From the NCBI GenBank assembly GCA_964489265.1, contig CAZAXX010000039.1, forward strand, positions 1 through 22,119: a DNA stretch of 22,119 nucleotides. The letters run 5' to 3'. The notes under the pieces are model-generated. The model was not told where the DNA came from, searched no databases, and saw only the letters and a program-made list of their open reading frames with translations. The translations under genes and the position numbers were made by a program. Below, in pieces: positions 8,460 through 15,978 of this stretch. How positions within the stretch are numbered: position 1 is the stretch's first letter; each line of letters starts with the position of its first letter. This stretch comes from CAYRUP01 sp964489265 (GTDB lineage Bacteria; Pseudomonadota; Gammaproteobacteria; DSM-16500).

Positions 8460-8974
8460 GTTTTGGGGTTAAGACTTTTTAGTTCAACTCCTTCTTCAGC
8501 AACGTGTGTCTGTTTTTTGCATGATTCAAGTTTCCCTTTTAGTTCAGGTATGAGCTCTTTATGTTTATCAAGATACATTTTAAGTTTCTCTAGATTTAGA
8601 TCTTTTTGGTTGAGATATCCACCCAATTGATTCGTCGCTAAGGAAATTTGGTCGACAATACCCGTGCTATCATACTGCATAAGTGAATTAAGAAGTGAGA
8701 GGATTTGCTCGTTGTGTTCAACCGCTATGACTTCCAGTAAGTCTTTAGCCATCAAACCCATATCTATGGTGAGTTTGGATATCTTAGTTGTGTCATGCCT
8801 CTGTATTGCTTCTTCGAGGTCTTTTTTTAATGACGAGACTAGAGTATCATTGCTTTGTTTATTATCAGGACGGTCTTTTGTAGATATTTGAAAAAGCTCT
8901 CGGACTTTTTGTAAGGATGCTCGAGCTACAGCATCAACCTCAACCTCTTTGGATGATTTCTTGCCTGAAAACAT
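8456..8974 (-). CDS. Hypothetical 172-residue helical/coiled-coil protein
   Basis: The protein starts at ATG 8974 behind a strong GGAGG eight bases upstream, which supports a real gene. It is charged, helical and soluble, with no signal peptide or membrane segment. Residues ~45-75 and ~125-155 look coiled-coil-like ('SLKKDLEEAIQRHDTTKISK', 'LNLEKLKMYLDKHKELIPEL'). I recognise no domain. It is transcribed divergently from the kinase gene at 9307; the ~330-base region between them holds a 31-bp palindrome and an inverted-repeat element. The arrangement allows shared control, but a functional link to the kinase is speculative. Confidence 0.72.
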   Translation of the reverse strand: MFSGKKSSKEVEVDAVARASLQKVRELFQISTKDRPDNKQSNDTLVSSLKKDLEEAIQRHDTTKISKLTIDMGLMAKDLLEVIAVEHNEQILSLLNSLMQYDSTGIVDQISLATNQLGGYLNQKDLNLEKLKMYLDKHKELIPELKGKLESCKKQTHVAEEGVELKSLNPKT

Positions 8975-9052
8975 AATCTAGCCCTCCACCCCGTTTATTT
9001 GCTTCTTCTAACTGCAATTATAACTCTATTTTCGCTACATCTTTTGATCTCT

Positions 9053-9083
9053 AACAAATTGTCAATCCAATTGACAATTTGTT
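9053..9083. promoter_or_regulatory. 31-bp palindrome (14-bp perfect arms) in divergent intergenic region; possible operator
   Basis: AACAAATTGTCAAT and ATTGACAATTTGTT are exact inverted copies separated by three bases (CCA). The palindrome lies 79 bases upstream of the start of the 8456-8974 gene and 224 bases upstream of the kinase gene. It is not followed by a T-run on either strand, so a regulator-binding site for one or both divergent genes is more likely than a terminator. It is unrelated in sequence to the TGTCATCC repeats. Confidence 0.5.
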
Positions 9084-9121
9084 GAGTCAGTAATAATAGA
9101 CATATTATTCAATTAGTTAAT

Positions 9122-9191
9122 TGTCATCCTGAACGAAGTGAAGGATCTCCCGATAAATATGAGGAGATCCTTCACTTCGTTCAGGATGACA
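9122..9191. repeat. TGTCATCC-type inverted-repeat element, copy 1 (perfect 29-bp arms)
   Basis: The 29-bp arms at 9122-9150 and 9163-9191 are exact reverse complements, with a 12-base loop CGATAAATATGA. The outer ends read TGTCATCCTGA and TCAGGATGACA. No ORF or transposase is inside. It is a non-autonomous, REP/MITE-like intergenic palindrome. Reading through it yields the familiar spurious peptide 'CHPERSEGSP'. It lies upstream of the kinase gene. The rest of 8975-9306 holds only the palindrome at 9053 and AT-rich DNA. Confidence 0.9.
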
Positions 9192-9306
9192 AAAGTATAT
9201 ATATTTAAGATCTTGATTATTCATATCTTTATACGAAACCCCATCTTTTATTAAATTTTGATCTAAACTAGATATATAGATAAAAAAATAATTAATGGGG
9301 TGGGTC

Positions 9307-11430
9307 ATGCCTATTATTAATTTTAAGAAGCTCAGAGCCAAAAAACTTGATCCAACTAAGCTTTCACCTAAGGACGCTCTCCTGCTCGGACAACTTCTCG
9401 ATCAAGAAGAAAAACGTGTGCGTACCAATGATCAAGATACGAAAGATAAAATATTTGAACCGGGTAAAGTCTATCAAGTCAGACAGGGTGATACGATTCA
9501 TCAGATTTATTTTACTAAGTTACTGGTGAGAAGAAAAAAAGAAAATAAACAAATTGTTTTGCTAGGTGCGGGAAGTGAATTTCCAGATCCAATGAAAAAA
9601 GGAACGTTATATTTTAAAAATAATTCTGATGGCAGTGTTTCAGTTAAAACGATCAATGATAAAGAACCTAAAACTCTAACGCCGGAACAGTCTCAAAAAT
9701 TTTTCGCTGAAGGATTTACTTTTAGTGAGGACCAAACTGTCGTCATTACAAATAATAATGATAATTACAAACGCTTTTCTGCTGTGACCGCACTCTGTGG
9801 TTACAACACCTATCTCTATCAAATTGGTGATCGCAAATTAGGAGAAGGTGCCTATGGAGAAGTTTATGACTCGCCTGGTAAGTTGGAACACGCAAAAGAT
9901 GGAAAGCAAATGGTATATGTCAGTTATCTTTCTAAACGAGAAGAGGCTGACAGAGCTGCCAGGAAGGGTAAAGTAATCAAAGTTCAAAAACAACCATCAG
10001 ACGAAACTGACAGAGAGCGCATAGCAAGGCAGGAAGACTTTGTAGCAGAAAATATATTATTACGCGAGAGTCCTGAAACTCGTCAATATTTACCTACGAA
10101 AAAAGGCACTTATCAGAAAAAAGGAATGATAGGCAAAACAAGAGAAAAAATCGGTGCGGCGGTGCAGGAAAAAGTTTCGGGCAAAAATCTCAGCGCAGTA
10201 CTAAAAGAAAAAATGTCAGCACAAGATCGATATGAACTCACTATTGCAATTTTGCAAGCGATGAAAGAGTTTCATGGGCTTGGAAAAATACATAGAGACA
10301 TCAAGCCTGATAACATCATAGTTGATATGTCAAAACGGCCCTTTAAAGCAAAAGTAATCGACTGGGGAATGGCAACAGATAATACGAAGACAACATTCCA
10401 AATTGTAGGAACTACCGGCTGGATGGCCCCTGAGATGTGGGTTGCTAATAAATATGGTGGGGATTTTAATGCTGCCAAAGCCGATGCAGGAAATGATAAT
10501 TTTGCGATAGGTCTCATTTTACGAAAACTGTGGGATGACAGCACTATTTCGGAAAGAGAAGATCTTCGTATAGGTGGTAAATCTCTTTCAGAACCATTGA
10601 TAAAAGACGTCGCATCCATCGAATGGCTGTTGGGTCTCTCTATCAAGAAACCTGATCTTTCTCCTAAAGTAACCAATGGACTGCAGCCAGAGCAAATTGA
10701 AAAGCTTAACACTATTATGGATGGAATGACTTTGACTGATGTGGAAAAAAGAATGTCGGCGGATAAAGCATTGTCCATTATTCACGATGATCCGTCACTA
10801 GAAGAAAAAAAATCCGCGGATGAAAAACCATTACCTCAAAAAGAAATGGATTTACGAAAAAAACGTTATGACAGAGCTGAGAGGGAATTTGGATCGCGAA
10901 CAAATAAGAAAATACAGCTGTTATTTTTGAGCGAAGCGATGCAGGAAGTGACGCGCTTATCTCTTTCTTTATCAGCTGAACAAAAGCAGTTGTTGCAGTT
11001 GGACGTATTCAAAGAAATTTTGACAGAGACTGCCAAAATCTGTCCCGAATATATGCGTCCTGGTTTGATCATCAAGACAATTGAACTACGTGATAGATTG
11101 GAAAATGTTACGCCCGAAAATATTCAGCAAATTTGCGCGGAAAATAAAAAAGTACTTGAGAGGCTGCATAGTCACATTCCAGCAATGTCTGAAAGCAAGA
11201 AGATCATGGCTATAGAATCGAAAGGTGCAAATACCTTGTCTATGATGACTCGCCTAGCAGCGGAAAATCATATGGATGCAAAATCATTCGCAAAAACAGC
11301 TCAACCCGTCATTCCCGCTGCTGAAGGAAAAGATACAAATCCAAAAGCGGTTACAACTTTAAGTGTAAAATCGGCGCCTCCGGCTCCGGAAGCTAAAGAA
11401 GAAAATGTTTCGATGCAGAGAAGAAGATAG
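9307..11430 (+). CDS. Eukaryote-like Ser/Thr protein kinase, effector candidate
   Basis: I place the start at ATG 9307, since the GGGG run at 9297-9300 fits as ribosome-binding site; an in-frame ATG at 9295 would lie inside it. The product has 707 residues. An unrecognised N-terminal region (~1-170) is followed by a complete kinase core: glycine loop LGEGAYGEV (178-186), Lys225 in VIKVQK, Glu248 in the C-helix, catalytic loop HRDIKPDN (329-336, Asp331), metal site DWG (352-354, Trp replacing Phe) and APE (374-376). About 38 residues separate the glycine loop from the Lys, longer than usual. The C-terminal ~200 residues are charged and helical. All catalytic residues are present, so activity is expected. 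There is no membrane helix, unlike PknB-type receptors, which suits a soluble or translocated kinase. TGTCATCC repeats lie on both sides, in opposite orientation. Confidence 0.9.
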   Translation: MPIINFKKLRAKKLDPTKLSPKDALLLGQLLDQEEKRVRTNDQDTKDKIFEPGKVYQVRQGDTIHQIYFTKLLVRRKKENKQIVLLGAGSEFPDPMKKGTLYFKNNSDGSVSVKTINDKEPKTLTPEQSQKFFAEGFTFSEDQTVVITNNNDNYKRFSAVTALCGYNTYLYQIGDRKLGEGAYGEVYDSPGKLEHAKDGKQMVYVSYLSKREEADRAARKGKVIKVQKQPSDETDRERIARQEDFVAENILLRESPETRQYLPTKKGTYQKKGMIGKTREKIGAAVQEKVSGKNLSAVLKEKMSAQDRYELTIAILQAMKEFHGLGKIHRDIKPDNIIVDMSKRPFKAKVIDWGMATDNTKTTFQIVGTTGWMAPEMWVANKYGGDFNAAKADAGNDNFAIGLILRKLWDDSTISEREDLRIGGKSLSEPLIKDVASIEWLLGLSIKKPDLSPKVTNGLQPEQIEKLNTIMDGMTLTDVEKRMSADKALSIIHDDPSLEEKKSADEKPLPQKEMDLRKKRYDRAEREFGSRTNKKIQLLFLSEAMQEVTRLSLSLSAEQKQLLQLDVFKEILTETAKICPEYMRPGLIIKTIELRDRLENVTPENIQQICAENKKVLERLHSHIPAMSESKKIMAIESKGANTLSMMTRLAAENHMDAKSFAKTAQPVIPAAEGKDTNPKAVTTLSVKSAPPAPEAKEENVSMQRRR

Positions 11431-11463
11431 ACCTGTGAGCGCTCTTGCCCCGCGAACGGCTGT

Positions 11464-11541
11464 TGTCATCCTGAGAGCGCTTTTTGCTCGAAGGATCTCC
11501 TCATATTTATCGGGAGATCCTTCACTGCGTTCAGGATGACA
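11464..11541. repeat. TGTCATCC-type inverted-repeat element, copy 2
   Basis: The outer left arm begins TGTCATCCTGA at 11464 and the right arm ends TCAGGATGACA at 11541. The 12-base loop at 11501-11512 is TCATATTTATCG, the exact reverse complement of the loop of copy 1, so this copy has the opposite orientation. The left arm carries an extra GC-rich insertion (GAGCGC-TTTTT-GCTC), making the arms unequal. It lies between the convergent kinase and pcnB genes and could act as a bidirectional transcript end. Confidence 0.85.
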
Positions 11542-11564
11542 ATGCTGCGTTCAGGATGACAATG
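11525..11564. repeat. 20-bp tandem duplication at the end of repeat copy 2
   Basis: CTGCGTTCAGGATGACAATG occurs twice head to tail, at 11525-11544 and 11545-11564, identically. It duplicates the tip of the inverted-repeat right arm with four flanking bases. This looks like a recent replication-slippage event next to the pcnB stop. Confidence 0.85.
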
Positions 11565-11574
11565 CGAAGAAGTC

Positions 11575-12960
11575 CTACGAATTAGTATCGGGTGTCTGTG
11601 CGGAAACAACGCGTTTTTTTCTAGGTTTCCTGGAGCGACTTCTTTTAGACCGAGGCTTACCAGACGTTTTCAAAAGTTTTTCACGTTTCGTATGATCGCC
11701 TTCTTGAAATTGCGTCCACCAGTCAGCAATTTCAGCTACTGGTTCACCAGCTTCTGCGCGTAACAACAATAAATCATAAGCCGCACGAAAACGCGCATGT
11801 TCCAAAGAACGATACGGTCTTGAGCCGTGACGATGAGTAAAATGATGTTGCAACAAACAGATTTCGCGAATCGATGCCAACAGCACGCGCGGAATAGCAA
11901 GTCGGTTGGTTTGATTTTTTAATACATGCTGCAATGCTTTTTCAAGCGCAACATAAGGCGGAAATTTTTCTGCTTGCAAATGCAATGCGTGTTGCAGGGT
12001 GGGGCGCCACAATAAAACCGCTAGCAGAAATGCTGGCGAAACTGTTTTACCTTCCTGTGTGCGAACATCAGTCGCTTGTAATGCAACTTCTAATAATTTT
12101 CTTGTTTCAGGTTGTGCAAGACTCTCAGCAGTTTGCGGAAATAATTGCTTAAGCAAATGATATTTTTCCAGCAAATGAAAAGTCGGCGCAGTCGCGCCTT
12201 CTTGAAATAATTTTAAGACTTCTTGAAAGAGACGTGCTGACGAAACATTTTCTAATAAATGCCCGAGCTGCTTGAGCGGCGTTTCAGTTTCCTTGCTGGG
12301 CGTAATATTTAATTTTCCGAGAAAACGCACCGCACGCAACAGCCGCACCGGATCTTCCAAAAAGCGTTGTTCAGGTTCGCCAATCATGCGTAAAGTTTTA
12401 TTTTTAATATCTTGCATGCCGCCCGCATAATCAACAACCGAAAAATCCGCGATGTTGTAATAAAGCGCGTTGATGCTGAAATCTCTACGCCAAACATCGT
12501 CTGCGATATCGCCATACACATTATCACGCACAATCATGCCTTGATGCGTTTTACCGTGATGTTCAGGCGCTTTTTCATGGTGGGTGCGGAAGGTTGCGAC
12601 TTCAATAATTTCTTTGCCAAACACGATATGCGCGAGGCGAAACCGTTTGCCGATCAAGCGACAATTTTTAAAAAGTTTACGTACTTCTTCGGGATGCGCG
12701 TCTGTTGCGATATCAAAATCTTTGGGATGCCGTCCCAATAATAAATCGCGCACGCAACCACCCACTAAATAAGCCCCGAAACCAGCACCATGTAAACGAT
12801 ATAACACTTTTAGCGCATTGCGGCTAATAGCGTTTCGGGAAATGGAATGCTCATTACGAGGAATAATAGTCGGTTGAATTTTATTGTGAGCGGCAGGTTG
12901 TTCTTTCGAAAAACGTTTGAGAAAACCTTTTAACAACTTAATAATTTTCTTGATCCTCAA
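11575..12960 (-). CDS. pcnB: Poly(A) polymerase I
   Basis: PcnB adds poly(A) tails to RNA 3' ends and so promotes decay. Numbered from the TTG at 12960 (461 residues), the nucleotidyltransferase signature is clear: 'YLVGGCVRDLLLGRHPKDFD' with metal-binding Asp81 and Asp83, then 'RLAHIVFGKEIIEVATFR', 'RRDFSINALYYN' and 'FLEDPVRLLRAVRF'. The C-terminus is a basic tail (KRSRSRKPRKKR) typical of PcnB RNA binding. The start is uncertain. TTG 12960 has no good Shine-Dalgarno, while a GAGGA lies exactly eight bases before an in-frame ATT at 12945-12943. E. coli pcnB is known to start at AUU, so 12945 may be the true start. The gene is convergent with the kinase gene and ends next to repeat copy 2. 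Confidence 0.95.
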   Translation of the reverse strand: MRIKKIIKLLKGFLKRFSKEQPAAHNKIQPTIIPRNEHSISRNAISRNALKVLYRLHGAGFGAYLVGGCVRDLLLGRHPKDFDIATDAHPEEVRKLFKNCRLIGKRFRLAHIVFGKEIIEVATFRTHHEKAPEHHGKTHQGMIVRDNVYGDIADDVWRRDFSINALYYNIADFSVVDYAGGMQDIKNKTLRMIGEPEQRFLEDPVRLLRAVRFLGKLNITPSKETETPLKQLGHLLENVSSARLFQEVLKLFQEGATAPTFHLLEKYHLLKQLFPQTAESLAQPETRKLLEVALQATDVRTQEGKTVSPAFLLAVLLWRPTLQHALHLQAEKFPPYVALEKALQHVLKNQTNRLAIPRVLLASIREICLLQHHFTHRHGSRPYRSLEHARFRAAYDLLLLRAEAGEPVAEIADWWTQFQEGDHTKREKLLKTSGKPRSKRSRSRKPRKKRVVSAQTPDTNS

Positions 12961-12995
12961 GCTTTGTCATAACTATACGACAGTTAGTTTTTGCG

Positions 12996-13001
12996 TATAA
13001 T
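12996..13001 (+). promoter_or_regulatory. -10 box of the tRNA-Glu gene
   Basis: A perfect TATAAT ends 10 bases before the first tRNA base, placing transcription a few bases upstream of the mature 5' end. No convincing -35 hexamer is visible at 16-18 bases. Confidence 0.55.
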
Positions 13002-13011
13002 ACGCTTCCTT

Positions 13012-13084
13012 GCTCCCTTCGTCTAGTGGCCTAGGACATCGCCCTCTCACGGCGGTAACGCGGATTCGAATTCCGCAGGGAGCG
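13012..13084 (+). tRNA. tRNA-Glu (anticodon CTC)
   Basis: A complete cloverleaf is visible. The acceptor stem GCTCCCT (13012-13018) pairs with AGGGAGC (13077-13083), discriminator G13084. The anticodon stem TCGCC/GGCGG encloses the loop CTCTCAC, giving anticodon CTC at 13046-13048 and decoding GAG. The T arm contains GATTCGAATTC. The D region and T arm closely match bacterial tRNA-Glu. CCA is not encoded (GTT follows), so it is added after transcription. The gene stands alone between pcnB and the FAD-oxidoreductase gene. A tRNA-Glu(TTC) elsewhere in the genome is expected. Confidence 0.95.
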
Positions 13085-13124
13085 GTTATTAATCAATGGG
13101 TTGCAATCAAATTTATCAAGCAAA

Positions 13125-13142
13125 TGTCATCCTGAGCGCAGC
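13125..13142. repeat. Half-copy of the TGTCATCC repeat
   Basis: TGTCATCCTGAGCGCAG starts at 13125, matching the outer half of one arm, but no second arm follows. It lies about 40 bases past the tRNA gene. The surrounding 13085-13264 region otherwise holds only a possible -10 for the next gene. Confidence 0.6.
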
Positions 13143-13219
13143 GCAGTATCGTTAACGGCTTACTTATTGATTTTATTAAGATCACAAAACCCCACAAATA
13201 GCCCCCCTCTACAATAAGC

Positions 13220-13225
13220 TATAAT
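13220..13225 (+). promoter_or_regulatory. Possible -10 box for the FAD-oxidoreductase gene
   Basis: A perfect TATAAT lies 39 bases before the ATG at 13265. No strong -35 is visible. The implied leader of about 33 bases carries the AGGAG ribosome site. Confidence 0.4.
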
Positions 13226-13264
13226 TTATCCATAAGCATGTAAAAAAGCACTGAGGAGTCTGTT

Positions 13265-15367
13265 ATGCCGATGACGATCGCCCAGCGTAAAGAGATTATT
13301 CAATTTTTGGATGCTAATAATATTCGCTATGAAATAACGTCTCCACGAACTTACACATCCAGCGTAGACCAGGAAAATGCTCTTGTTATTAATGTTAAGG
13401 ATAAAAACCAATTACCCGAGCTTGTTAAAAAAATAAATGAAATAAATCTTCGTAACGGCGATGAACAAGTCAATGCATCAGTCATTGGTGGTGGTCGTGG
13501 AGGAAATAATAATTCTTACTCGATTGGTAAATTGTGGAATGATGTCGACGTTTTTATTCAATTGGGCTGGGATCCGGAGCCTGAGTTTACTGTTTTGACT
13601 ACACCACCCCTGATAAAAAAACATAAGCACAAAAAAACAGAAAAACCAGAATTAAAACCTACAGAAGCGTTATGCCGCATTTCACCTAATATGATGTTAA
13701 GTGAATTAAACCGACGTCTTTACAAAGAAGGATATCATTGCCCAACGTTATGCGGTTCATTGCCATTTATGAGTTTTGCTGGTGGTCTTTCGACTGGCAG
13801 TCATACTTCCTATGGCTATCTTTCTGATATCGTGCAAGGCGTTTTATTATTACTCCCAAATGGTAAAGAAAAATATTTTAAAAAAGGTGATAAAGAATTT
13901 GATCTTATAGTTGATAAAGCAAGTTTAGGTTTATTAGGCACAATAATTGCTGTTGATATTAAGGTAAATAAAGGACGTAAAAATTTAAAACGTGTCGTTG
14001 AGTTTTCAACATACGGCGAATTCATGGGAGAAATTCATGATCAAGTTGCTGAGGGAGTCAGTTTAGAATCAAGAAGCGTTATTTTTTCCGGCGTAGATTT
14101 AAATTCAGAGTCACGTGTTAAATTAACCAGATGGGAGTGGGTGCCCGAGGATGCGTTTGAAGGTGTTCCTGGACCTCAAGTAGCAGATGATTCATTTGTC
14201 GCACGCAAAATTGGTCCTATGATTGCAAAACAATTCCCGGAAATGTTTTCCAGTGTTTTTCAAAGTGTCACATTATCGCCTGATTTGGCGGGTACTGTGA
14301 TAGCAGAGCCTGAAGCAGTCATGGCGCCAGAATCGAAGTTAGCAGGACAGTTAACTGAGCTGGGCATATTTTTTGATTATGGCGGAGAAAATACGGATAA
14401 AGCGTTACGCCGATTATCAGAGATATTGCAAGCCAAGCGTGATCAAGGTGAGTTTCCAATTAATACGGCCATATTTATGCGTTTTCCAAAAAAACCCAAT
14501 TCCGATCAGCATTTAGTTGCAATAGATTTTGCCTCACTGAGTCTTGATTTAAAAGACACGAAAGCATTTGTGAATGAAGTCATTGCTTATTTGGAAAGTG
14601 AGGGAATTAAGGTTAACTTGCACTATGGTAAAAGTAGCGGCGTCAGTGTTAATCAAGCGCTGAGTGAAAGAACGGAAGGCTGGGAAAAAACGAAAGAAAG
14701 ATTTTCTAAATTTTATAAGCATCATCATTTGGATCAATCGTTGCTTAAGAAAAAATTGATCGCGTTAGAACAGGCAGATACTCAAAGTGTAGAGTTGCAA
14801 AAAGATAATGTTGAAGAAGTTTATCAACGCTATCTTGCTGGTTGTGATGATGAGCAAAAACATTTGGAAAAAGAAATGGATAAGTTACTAAAAAAATATC
14901 CAGATTTTGAGTATCATTCTGCCGTGAATGCTGACAATCGATATGACCTTCTCGTAAAAATGAGGCACGATTCTTTTCCTGAGCACAAAGATATAGAAAA
15001 AGATGTAGCGAAAATAAAACAGGATAAAGCACTTGCAAAAGTGGTTCATAAATATGAAATTGTTTCATCACTAAAAACGAAGCTTACTAGCGATCCGACA
15101 AAAGAAAAAGGAATCGCTGCTTTTGAGCAATTAATAGATCAAAAAAGAATAGAGCTAAAAGCTCAGCGTGACACTGAAGTCTATAAGTGGCTAGGCGTTT
15201 TTGCTGCGGGGTTGTGTGGTTTACTTGGAGTGGGTATCGGCGCTTATTTTGCTGGAAAAGCAGCGCATGCAAGACTTTTTAAAACTAAAACAGAAAAAAT
15301 TCTAATTGCTGGTGTTGATAAAATACGACAAGATAAACATTTTCCTGCAAGAAAAAAAACGGGATAA
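13265..15367 (+). CDS. FAD-binding (PCMH-type) oxidoreductase-like protein with added helical and membrane tail
   Basis: The ATG at 13265 has AGGAG six bases upstream; the product has 700 residues. Residues ~30-240 resemble an FAD_binding_4/PCMH domain: 'ENALVINVKDKNQLPELVKK', a Gly/Asn-rich loop 'IGGGRGGNNNS' (74-84), 'RISPNMMLSELNRRL', then 'GGLSTGSHTSYG' (173 on), where related oxidases read GTGTHGTG, and 'ASLGLLGTIIAVDI'. This suits an oxidase of the gulonolactone-oxidase/alditol-oxidase/DprE1 type. A ~35-residue Lys/Pro-rich insert (KKHKHKKTEKPELKP) interrupts the domain. The C-terminal third differs from enzymes of the family: a long charged, probably coiled-coil region (~480-640), one hydrophobic segment at ~642-666 ('WLGVFAAGLCGLLGVGIGAY') and a basic end. 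It is probably membrane-anchored. The substrate is unknown; an effector role is possible. Confidence 0.82.
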   Translation: MPMTIAQRKEIIQFLDANNIRYEITSPRTYTSSVDQENALVINVKDKNQLPELVKKINEINLRNGDEQVNASVIGGGRGGNNNSYSIGKLWNDVDVFIQLGWDPEPEFTVLTTPPLIKKHKHKKTEKPELKPTEALCRISPNMMLSELNRRLYKEGYHCPTLCGSLPFMSFAGGLSTGSHTSYGYLSDIVQGVLLLLPNGKEKYFKKGDKEFDLIVDKASLGLLGTIIAVDIKVNKGRKNLKRVVEFSTYGEFMGEIHDQVAEGVSLESRSVIFSGVDLNSESRVKLTRWEWVPEDAFEGVPGPQVADDSFVARKIGPMIAKQFPEMFSSVFQSVTLSPDLAGTVIAEPEAVMAPESKLAGQLTELGIFFDYGGENTDKALRRLSEILQAKRDQGEFPINTAIFMRFPKKPNSDQHLVAIDFASLSLDLKDTKAFVNEVIAYLESEGIKVNLHYGKSSGVSVNQALSERTEGWEKTKERFSKFYKHHHLDQSLLKKKLIALEQADTQSVELQKDNVEEVYQRYLAGCDDEQKHLEKEMDKLLKKYPDFEYHSAVNADNRYDLLVKMRHDSFPEHKDIEKDVAKIKQDKALAKVVHKYEIVSSLKTKLTSDPTKEKGIAAFEQLIDQKRIELKAQRDTEVYKWLGVFAAGLCGLLGVGIGAYFAGKAAHARLFKTKTEKILIAGVDKIRQDKHFPARKKTG

Positions 15368-15383
15368 ATCAAATATTTTTTTG

Positions 15384-15389
15384 TATAGT
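15384..15389 (+). promoter_or_regulatory. Possible -10 box for gene X
   Basis: TATAGT (five of six to consensus) lies 34 bases before the ATG at 15424, in the 56-base gap after the FAD-oxidoreductase gene. No clear -35 is visible. Confidence 0.3.
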
Positions 15390-15423
15390 ATCCTCTGCGC
15401 TAAATTGCTCGAGGAATTTTACT

Positions 15424-15972
15424 ATGTCTTTTCGCCAACGCCCTCCCGTTAAAATCGAAGATGTACTCAAAAGAACAGATGAACAAATTAAAAATTACGT
15501 AAGCTTCGTTTTTACTTCACATCCAGGGAAAGTGGCTACGCTAAAAAATAATTTGAATGGGTATATTGCCGTTCTTGATGTTAATTTACATTTTGCTGAA
15601 GAACAGGTAATGGATGGTTCGTTTGGCAGTGCTAGTACGAAAGAAGCAGCAGCAGAGAAATTGCGTGGCTGGGCGAATGGGACAATGGATAACGAGACAA
15701 GGCAGCTTATTGCTAATTTTAATAAAGGGATGAAAGGGCTTGAGCATGAGATGGCGAGGGTTGTTACAAGTTTGACACCTCGAGAATATCAGGAAGATGA
15801 TTCAGGCGTTTATTTTACTACCATGAAAGACATGGGTAAAAAGTATGTCGCTGCAGAAACAGCTAAACAAAAAGCGAATTTAGCATTAAATCATCTTAGC
15901 ACGTTGGAAGTGACGGCAGCAGCAACAGCGACCGCAAGTGCAAAACCCGAGTCACCACGAGCTGGTGTGTAG
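15424..15972 (+). CDS. Hypothetical 182-residue protein (gene X)
   Basis: The ATG at 15424 has GAGGA eight bases upstream. The protein is soluble and mostly helical, with no signal peptide or membrane segment and no family I recognise. The last ~25 residues are Ala/Thr-rich and probably disordered (VTAAATATASAKPESPRAGV). Its 3' part is repeated 1.5 kb downstream as a broken copy (17359-17481). The broken copy keeps the stop codon and tail but has lost about 203 internal bases. Gene X is followed at once by an inverted-repeat element and a broken 3' end of the pterin-synthase-like gene, so it was originally convergent with that gene. Confidence 0.75.
   Translation: MSFRQRPPVKIEDVLKRTDEQIKNYVSFVFTSHPGKVATLKNNLNGYIAVLDVNLHFAEEQVMDGSFGSASTKEAAAEKLRGWANGTMDNETRQLIANFNKGMKGLEHEMARVVTSLTPREYQEDDSGVYFTTMKDMGKKYVAAETAKQKANLALNHLSTLEVTAAATATASAKPESPRAGV
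15642..15670 (+). repeat. 29-bp segment of gene X repeated at 17359-17387
   Basis: The 29 bases here are identical to 17359-17387, which begins seven bases after the Abi gene stop. It marks the left end of the gene X sequence kept in the broken downstream copy. Confidence 0.85.
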
Positions 15973-15978
15973 GGGCTT

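Noticed and set aside
9117..9341. 74-residue minus-strand open frame upstream of the kinase
   Set aside because: It is mostly repeat copy 1 plus AT-rich intergenic DNA, with no coding signs.
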